A stretch of DNA of 35,426 nucleotides from Thiohalomonas denitrificans (GTDB lineage: Bacteria; Pseudomonadota; Gammaproteobacteria; Thiohalomonadales; Thiohalomonadaceae): positions 1 to 35,426 of the forward strand of contig NZ_FMWD01000014.1 of NCBI RefSeq assembly GCF_900102855.1, read 5' to 3'. The position numbers were made by a program, and so were the translations under genes. This document shows, in pieces, positions 32,047 through 35,426 of this stretch; position 1 is the stretch's first letter; every line of letters starts with the position of its first letter. The notes under the pieces were generated by a model. The model was not told where the DNA came from. It saw only the letters and a list, made by a program, of their open reading frames with translations, and made no database searches.

Positions 32047-33432
32047 TCACTTAAAAAGCATCTGCACACTAGGAATTGTGACAAGCCCGAGTTTTCTATA
32101 TACGGCATATACCGACAGTAGATTTTTTGCTGCCAGTGCCGAGGCTGAGGCGACAGCAGCCCCAACACCGCCGATAAGTGGTGCCAGGGTAAGCATCAAT
32201 GCCAGCTGAAGCAGGACCGATGCAATCGTAATAATTTTCATGGTTTTTTCATTACCGCTCATCATTAGCAAAAAGCTTACCGAACCGGTGACGACATTGA
32301 CCAGTTGCCCCCCTAGCAGAATCGCAAGTATCGTGCCGCCTGCCGTAAACTCAGGTCCGAAAAGACCCATCGTCTCTTCACTGTAAATGAACAGCAGCAG
32401 AAACAGCGGGCTGACCAGCAATGTGAGCATCGCCGCCGACCTTCTCGCAAGCTGCGCCATCGCCTGCAACTCACCTTTGGCGTAAAATTCGGCAAACTTG
32501 GGGGCGACCACGTTGTTCAGCGTGATCAACAGAAAGCTGACCAGCAGTGCCAGCCGAGTGGCGGCACCGAAAATACCCACCTCGGCGGCACTCACCCACA
32601 TTCCCAGTAAAAGCAGCGGCATCCAGGTTAACGATGTATTCATCAGTGAAATGATAAATAGCGGTTTGGCACTCACCCATAGATCGGCAAAGGGGTAATG
32701 CGAAATTCCCTCCGCGCCACCTGCAGCCGCATTGCGCCAGGCCCAGATGCCAATCAATGCCACCAGCGTCGTAGCGGCCAGATAACCCCAACTTACCCCC
32801 TCCACCCCGGCGGCATTCGCCAGCGGCCAGATCAACAGCAGCCCGATCAGCGGTACGCCGATGCTTTGCAACAGCATCGCATCGCGAATTCGCTTCAACC
32901 CTTTCAGGCTTTGCGCCTGCAGATTGAGGATGGCAAAGGGGAGAATGGAGAGGCTCATCCAGCGCAACGGCTCGGTAAGCTCCGGCTTATGGAATAGTGC
33001 CTCCGCCATCCAACCCGCAGCAAAGAAGCCAATCAACGACACTGCGCCGGAGACAATTACCGCCAGCCGCATGCCCAGCGCATGCACCGCCTGCACCTTG
33101 TCCCATTCGCCATGGGTGGCATGGGTTGCCACGAACCTCAGCAAGGAGTTATCCAACCCCACGCGGCCGATCACCGAACCGATGGCCGTGACCGAAAGCG
33201 CCAGAAAATAGAGACCGGCTCCTTCCGCCCCCAGCAGGCGGGCGACCGCTACATTGAAGCCGAAGGCCAGGCCGGAACCGGCAACCTTTAGCACAAAGGC
33301 GAGCATAGTGCCGCGCGCGACCTCCTGCATATGCGGATCAGCACGCAATATGCTGGCCTTGTTTTTAATGCGTTGAATCATCGCGGAGGCCACTTCCCTA
33401 CCCCGCCGCCGCTGAATGGCCGAATTGTTCAA
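32047..33432 (-). CDS. wzx: Wzx-type polysaccharide flippase (second copy)
   Basis: This 461-aa MOP-superfamily membrane protein has 12-14 hydrophobic segments. VARLLGAEGAGLYFLALSVTAIGSVIGRVGLDNSLLRFV (positions about 64-102) is the standard flippase N-terminal region, and SAAEVGIFGAATRLALLVSFL lies mid-protein. It is not closely similar to the flippase at 13415. The start appears to be TTG 33432: GGAG lies eight bases upstream and the TTGA overlap with the rmlC stop mirrors the coupling seen elsewhere. ATG 33381 (MIQRIKNK) is the alternative but has a poor ribosome site. The last codons enter an AT-rich stretch. Two flippases suggest two glycans or a merged locus. Confidence 0.88.
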   Translation of the reverse strand: MNNSAIQRRRGREVASAMIQRIKNKASILRADPHMQEVARGTMLAFVLKVAGSGLAFGFNVAVARLLGAEGAGLYFLALSVTAIGSVIGRVGLDNSLLRFVATHATHGEWDKVQAVHALGMRLAVIVSGAVSLIGFFAAGWMAEALFHKPELTEPLRWMSLSILPFAILNLQAQSLKGLKRIRDAMLLQSIGVPLIGLLLIWPLANAAGVEGVSWGYLAATTLVALIGIWAWRNAAAGGAEGISHYPFADLWVSAKPLFIISLMNTSLTWMPLLLLGMWVSAAEVGIFGAATRLALLVSFLLITLNNVVAPKFAEFYAKGELQAMAQLARRSAAMLTLLVSPLFLLLFIYSEETMGLFGPEFTAGGTILAILLGGQLVNVVTGSVSFLLMMSGNEKTMKIITIASVLLQLALMLTLAPLIGGVGAAVASASALAAKNLLSVYAVYRKLGLVTIPSVQMLFK

Positions 33433-33974
33433 TCAAAGCACTCCGCCCGGCGAAAGGTCCTGGCCTGCCCGTCCTTGGCCGAGACCAGCGGTGCGCCGGC
33501 GAGCGGCCAGTCGATTCCCAGATCCGCATCATCCCAGCGGATGCTGGCCTCGCAGTCGGGGGCATAGAAATCCGTGCACTTATACTGGAACTCGGCTATT
33601 TCGCTGGTCACATAGAAGCCATGGGCGAAGCCGGGCGGGATCCAGAGCTGGCGACGGTTGTCGGCAGAGAGATACTCGCCCACCCACTGGCCGAAAGTGG
33701 GCGAACTTTTGCGGATGTCCACGGCCACATCGAAGACCTCACCCAACGTTACGCGCACCAGCTTGCCCTGCGGGTGCGGCGGCAACTGGTAGTGCAAGCC
33801 GCGCAGGGTGCCCTTTACGGAGCGGCTGTGGTTATCCTGCACAAAATCAACGTCGATGCCGGCCTCGGCAAACTTGCGTCGCTCCCAGACCTCCATAAAG
33901 AATCCGCGCTCATCGCCGAAAACGGCGGGCTCGATGAGCTTGACGTCAGGAATTTTGGTTGGCGTGACTTTCAT
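33429..33974 (-). CDS. rmlC: dTDP-4-dehydrorhamnose 3,5-epimerase
   Basis: The 181-aa cupin catalyses the 3,5-epimerisation of dTDP-4-keto-6-deoxyglucose on the way to dTDP-L-rhamnose. [15 protein letters not shown] (18-32), [20 protein letters not shown] with the catalytic His, [20 protein letters not shown] and [12 protein letters not shown] are all standard RmlC motifs. ATG 33974 overlaps the rmlA stop as ATGA and has CAGGAG eight bases upstream. The length is typical. Confidence 0.97.
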   Translation of the reverse strand: MKVTPTKIPDVKLIEPAVFGDERGFFMEVWERRKFAEAGIDVDFVQDNHSRSVKGTLRGLHYQLPPHPQGKLVRVTLGEVFDVAVDIRKSSPTFGQWVGEYLSADNRRQLWIPPGFAHGFYVTSEIAEFQYKCTDFYAPDCEASIRWDDADLGIDWPLAGAPLVSAKDGQARTFRRAECFD

Positions 33975-34894
33975 GAATTAACTCCTGCTTCTGCCAGCTG
34001 CTTCAGATAGGTGCCGTAGCTGTTCTTCCGCAGCTCATCCGCCTGGGCAAGGAGTTGCTCGTTGTTGATGTAGCCCATGCGGTACGCCACTTCTTCCAGA
34101 CAGGCGACTTTGAGGCCCTGGCGTTTTTCCAGGGTCTCTATGAAACCGGACGCTTCGTGGAGCGAGTCATAGGTGCCGGTATCGAGCCAGGCGTAGCCAC
34201 GGCCCAGTAGTTCCACGTTAAGGTCGCCTCTTTCCAGATAGACCTGGTTGATGGTGGTGATCTCCAGCTCGCCGCGCGGGGACGGTTCGGCGGCTTTGGC
34301 GATTTCTATGACGTCGTTGTCATAGAAATAGAGGCCGGTGACGGCGTAGTTGGATTTGGGATTAACGGGCTTTTCCTCGATGGAGATGGCGCGGTGGTTC
34401 TCATCGAATGCCACGACGCCAAAACGCTCCGGGTCGGTGACGCGGTAGCCGAAGACGGTGGCGCCGCTTTCTCTGGCGCTGGCCGATTGAAGCAGGGTGC
34501 TGAAACCCTGGCCGTAATAGATGTTGTCGCCGAGTACCAGGCAGACGCTGTCGTTACCAATGAACTCCTCGCCAATAATAAAGGCCTGACCCAGCCCGTC
34601 GGGACTGGGCTGCACCGCGTAACTGAGACTGATGCCGAACTGACTGCCGTCGCCCAGCAGGCGCGTGAAGGCTGCCTGGTCTTCCGGGGTGGTGATGATG
34701 AGAATATCCCGAATCCCAGCCAGCATAAGGACCGAGAGCGGGTAGTAGATCATCGGCTTGTCATAGACCGGCAGCAGCTGTTTGGAGATGCCTTTGGTGA
34801 TGGGGTACAGGCGAGTGCCGGAGCCGCCGGCGAGGATGATGCCTTTGCGGCTGGACTGGGTAGTGGGATCTGGATAGTGGGTAGTGGGTATCAT
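33971..34894 (-). CDS. rmlA: Glucose-1-phosphate thymidylyltransferase
   Basis: A 307-aa enzyme making dTDP-glucose from glucose-1-P and d[22 protein letters not shown] (16-34), [47 protein letters not shown] and [14 protein letters not shown] are diagnostic. I choose ATG 34894 because GGAG lies six bases before it; ATG 34906 also reads through in frame but has no such site. Residues 2-14 ([13 protein letters not shown]) precede the usual start of the family and are encoded by a TAGTGGG heptamer repeat. rmlB and rmlD are absent and may lie just beyond the right edge, where they usually sit. Confidence 0.97.
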   Translation of the reverse strand: MIPTTHYPDPTTQSSRKGIILAGGSGTRLYPITKGISKQLLPVYDKPMIYYPLSVLMLAGIRDILIITTPEDQAAFTRLLGDGSQFGISLSYAVQPSPDGLGQAFIIGEEFIGNDSVCLVLGDNIYYGQGFSTLLQSASARESGATVFGYRVTDPERFGVVAFDENHRAISIEEKPVNPKSNYAVTGLYFYDNDVIEIAKAAEPSPRGELEITTINQVYLERGDLNVELLGRGYAWLDTGTYDSLHEASGFIETLEKRQGLKVACLEEVAYRMGYINNEQLLAQADELRKNSYGTYLKQLAEAGVNS

Positions 34895-35108
34895 ACCGTG
34901 CTCCATTTTTTATGGGGTCTTGTAAGCAATCTGCCGGCGCGATCAGCTAATTCAAAAGCAGCAGCGAAACCAAGGTAGTGGGAGCTGGATAGTGGGTAGT
35001 GGGTAGTGGGTGTCATATCGTGCTCCATTTTTTGTGGAGTCCTGTCAGCAATCTGCCGGCGCGATCAGCTAATTCAAAAGCAGCATACGTTGGTTGAGCG
35101 AAACCGAG
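34861..35108. repeat. Direct duplication plus TAGTGGG heptamers at the rmlA start
   Basis: 34875-34974 and 34997-35108 are two direct copies, offset by 122 bp; the first 88 bp of each (34875-34962 and 34997-35084) differ at few positions. The second copy is the true 3' end of the four-helix-bundle gene. The first is a displaced copy (AFELADRAGRLLT, then HKKWSTV, stop) with an internal 12-bp loss. Each copy starts with TAGTGGG units (34875-34888; 34990-35010), and further units lie at 34861-34867 and 34976-34982. The rmlA ribosome site and start codon lie within the last codons of the displaced gene end. Confidence 0.85.
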
Positions 35109-35366
35109 CATTACCGCTATTTGAAGCTGGGTCTCCAGCTCTGCCAGCGATCCACGCGAGATGGCCAGGAACTGCAGGTATTCCTTGGAATGGTTCCTTC
35201 CCGAACCTTCTGCGATGTTACTGGGTATCGACACGGCAGCGCGTCGCATTTGCTGCGAAAGCCCATATCGTTCTTCTGGCGGAAACTTCGCAGTCAAGTC
35301 ATAGACGGACTTTACAAGATTCATACTGACCTTCCACGCCTCCAATTGCTCATGTGGCTTCGTCAT
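35013..35366 (-). CDS. Four-helix-bundle protein (23S rRNA intervening-sequence type)
   Basis: The 117-aa protein has the signature of the S23/four-helix-bundle family (TIGR02436-like): LEAWKVSMNLVKSVYDLTAKFP, EERYGLSQQMRRAAVSIPSN, IAEGSGR, then EYLQFLAISRGSLAELETQL. Family members were first found in intervening sequences of 23S rRNA genes but are also often found alone in polysaccharide loci; function unknown. ATG 35366 has a GGGAGGGGGT ribosome site. Upstream codons up to 35414 are built from the TCCCATT heptamer repeat and are unlikely to be translated. A broken copy of its C-terminal part sits at the rmlA start. Confidence 0.88.
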   Translation of the reverse strand: MTKPHEQLEAWKVSMNLVKSVYDLTAKFPPEERYGLSQQMRRAAVSIPSNIAEGSGRNHSKEYLQFLAISRGSLAELETQLQIAVMLGFAQPTYAAFELADRAGRLLTGLHKKWSTI

Positions 35367-35380
35367 ACCCCCTCCCTCAC

Positions 35381-35426
35381 TCCCATTTCCCATTTCCCAT
35401 TTCCCATTTCCCATTTCCCATTTCCC
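35381..35426. repeat. TCCCATT heptamer tandem repeat, running off the window
   Basis: Six complete perfect TCCCATT units (35381-35422) plus a partial seventh reach the last base of the window. They lie 14 bp upstream of the four-helix-bundle start. The same type of unit occurs, degenerate, in the gmd array. Confidence 0.9.

Noticed and set aside
22666-35426. RfaH ops / JUMPstart element upstream of the locus
   Set aside because: I looked for GGCGGTAG-type sequence in the minus-strand gene upstream regions and found none; one could lie beyond the right edge.
1-35426. tRNA or rRNA genes
   Set aside because: No cloverleaf-like or rRNA-like sequence was noticed on either strand; a dedicated search was not possible.

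Overview
This window is a surface-polysaccharide (O-antigen, capsule or exopolysaccharide) biosynthesis locus from a Proteobacterium, most likely a gammaproteobacterium. The evidence is the family content (ManC, Gmd, Fcl, RmlA, RmlC, WecA/WbpL-type transferases, Wzx, Wzy), the moderately high G+C of the backbone with AT-richer islands, and REP-like palindromes of the GTAGGAG type that are common in gammaproteobacteria. The species cannot be named from the sequence. Nearly every gene is on the minus strand, so the locus reads from right to left. Many neighbours are translationally coupled through ATGA, GTGA or TTGA overlaps.

In transcription order (high to low coordinates) the right end holds a heptamer tandem repeat, a four-helix-bundle (23S rRNA intervening-sequence type) gene, rmlA and rmlC (dTDP-rhamnose), and a Wzx flippase. 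An AT-rich island follows with a sulfotransferase and a Wzy-like polymerase. Next come three coupled sulfotransferases, a GT2, a hexapeptide acyltransferase, a GT4, and a DUF1972-type GT, which may be a rhamnosyltransferase. A scar follows, made of IS66, fcl and ydcF fragments. After it come a WecA-type initiating transferase and cysC (APS kinase, which makes PAPS for sulfotransferases). A repeat-rich stretch then leads into a decayed phosphomannomutase gene, followed by manC, gmd and fcl (GDP-L-fucose). The block after that contains a second Wzx, an FkbM methyltransferase, a GT10 fucosyltransferase, a two-domain protein of unknown function, a GT2, remnants of an IS66 transposase and a Wzy/ligase gene, a GT4, a methyltransferase and another GT4. 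Last come an epimerase/reductase, a WbpL-type initiating transferase and a YdcF/ElyC-like membrane protein. The left edge has a small plus-strand coiled-coil membrane protein and an IS110-family insertion sequence.

Together the genes suggest a glycan with fucose (GDP-mannose to GDP-fucose, GT10), probably rhamnose (RmlA/RmlC), a 4-keto-sugar-derived amino sugar on the WecA/WbpL lipid carrier, methyl and acyl decorations, and sulfate esters from up to four sulfotransferases fed by CysC. RmlB, RmlD, a working phosphomannomutase, ATP sulfurylase and Wzz/Wza/Wzc are not in the window and would have to be encoded elsewhere.

The locus is a mosaic. It has two initiating transferases, two flippases, one intact and one broken polymerase gene, several gene-end fragments, inverted copies of a roughly 100-bp repeat 15 kb apart, and at least three heptamer tandem-repeat families. 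The heptamers sit at gene ends, and in two cases (gmd, rmlA) inside or at the start of a coding sequence. The most noteworthy items are the sulfation module, the unknown two-domain protein at 9938-11416, and the heptamer repeats recruited into coding sequence.
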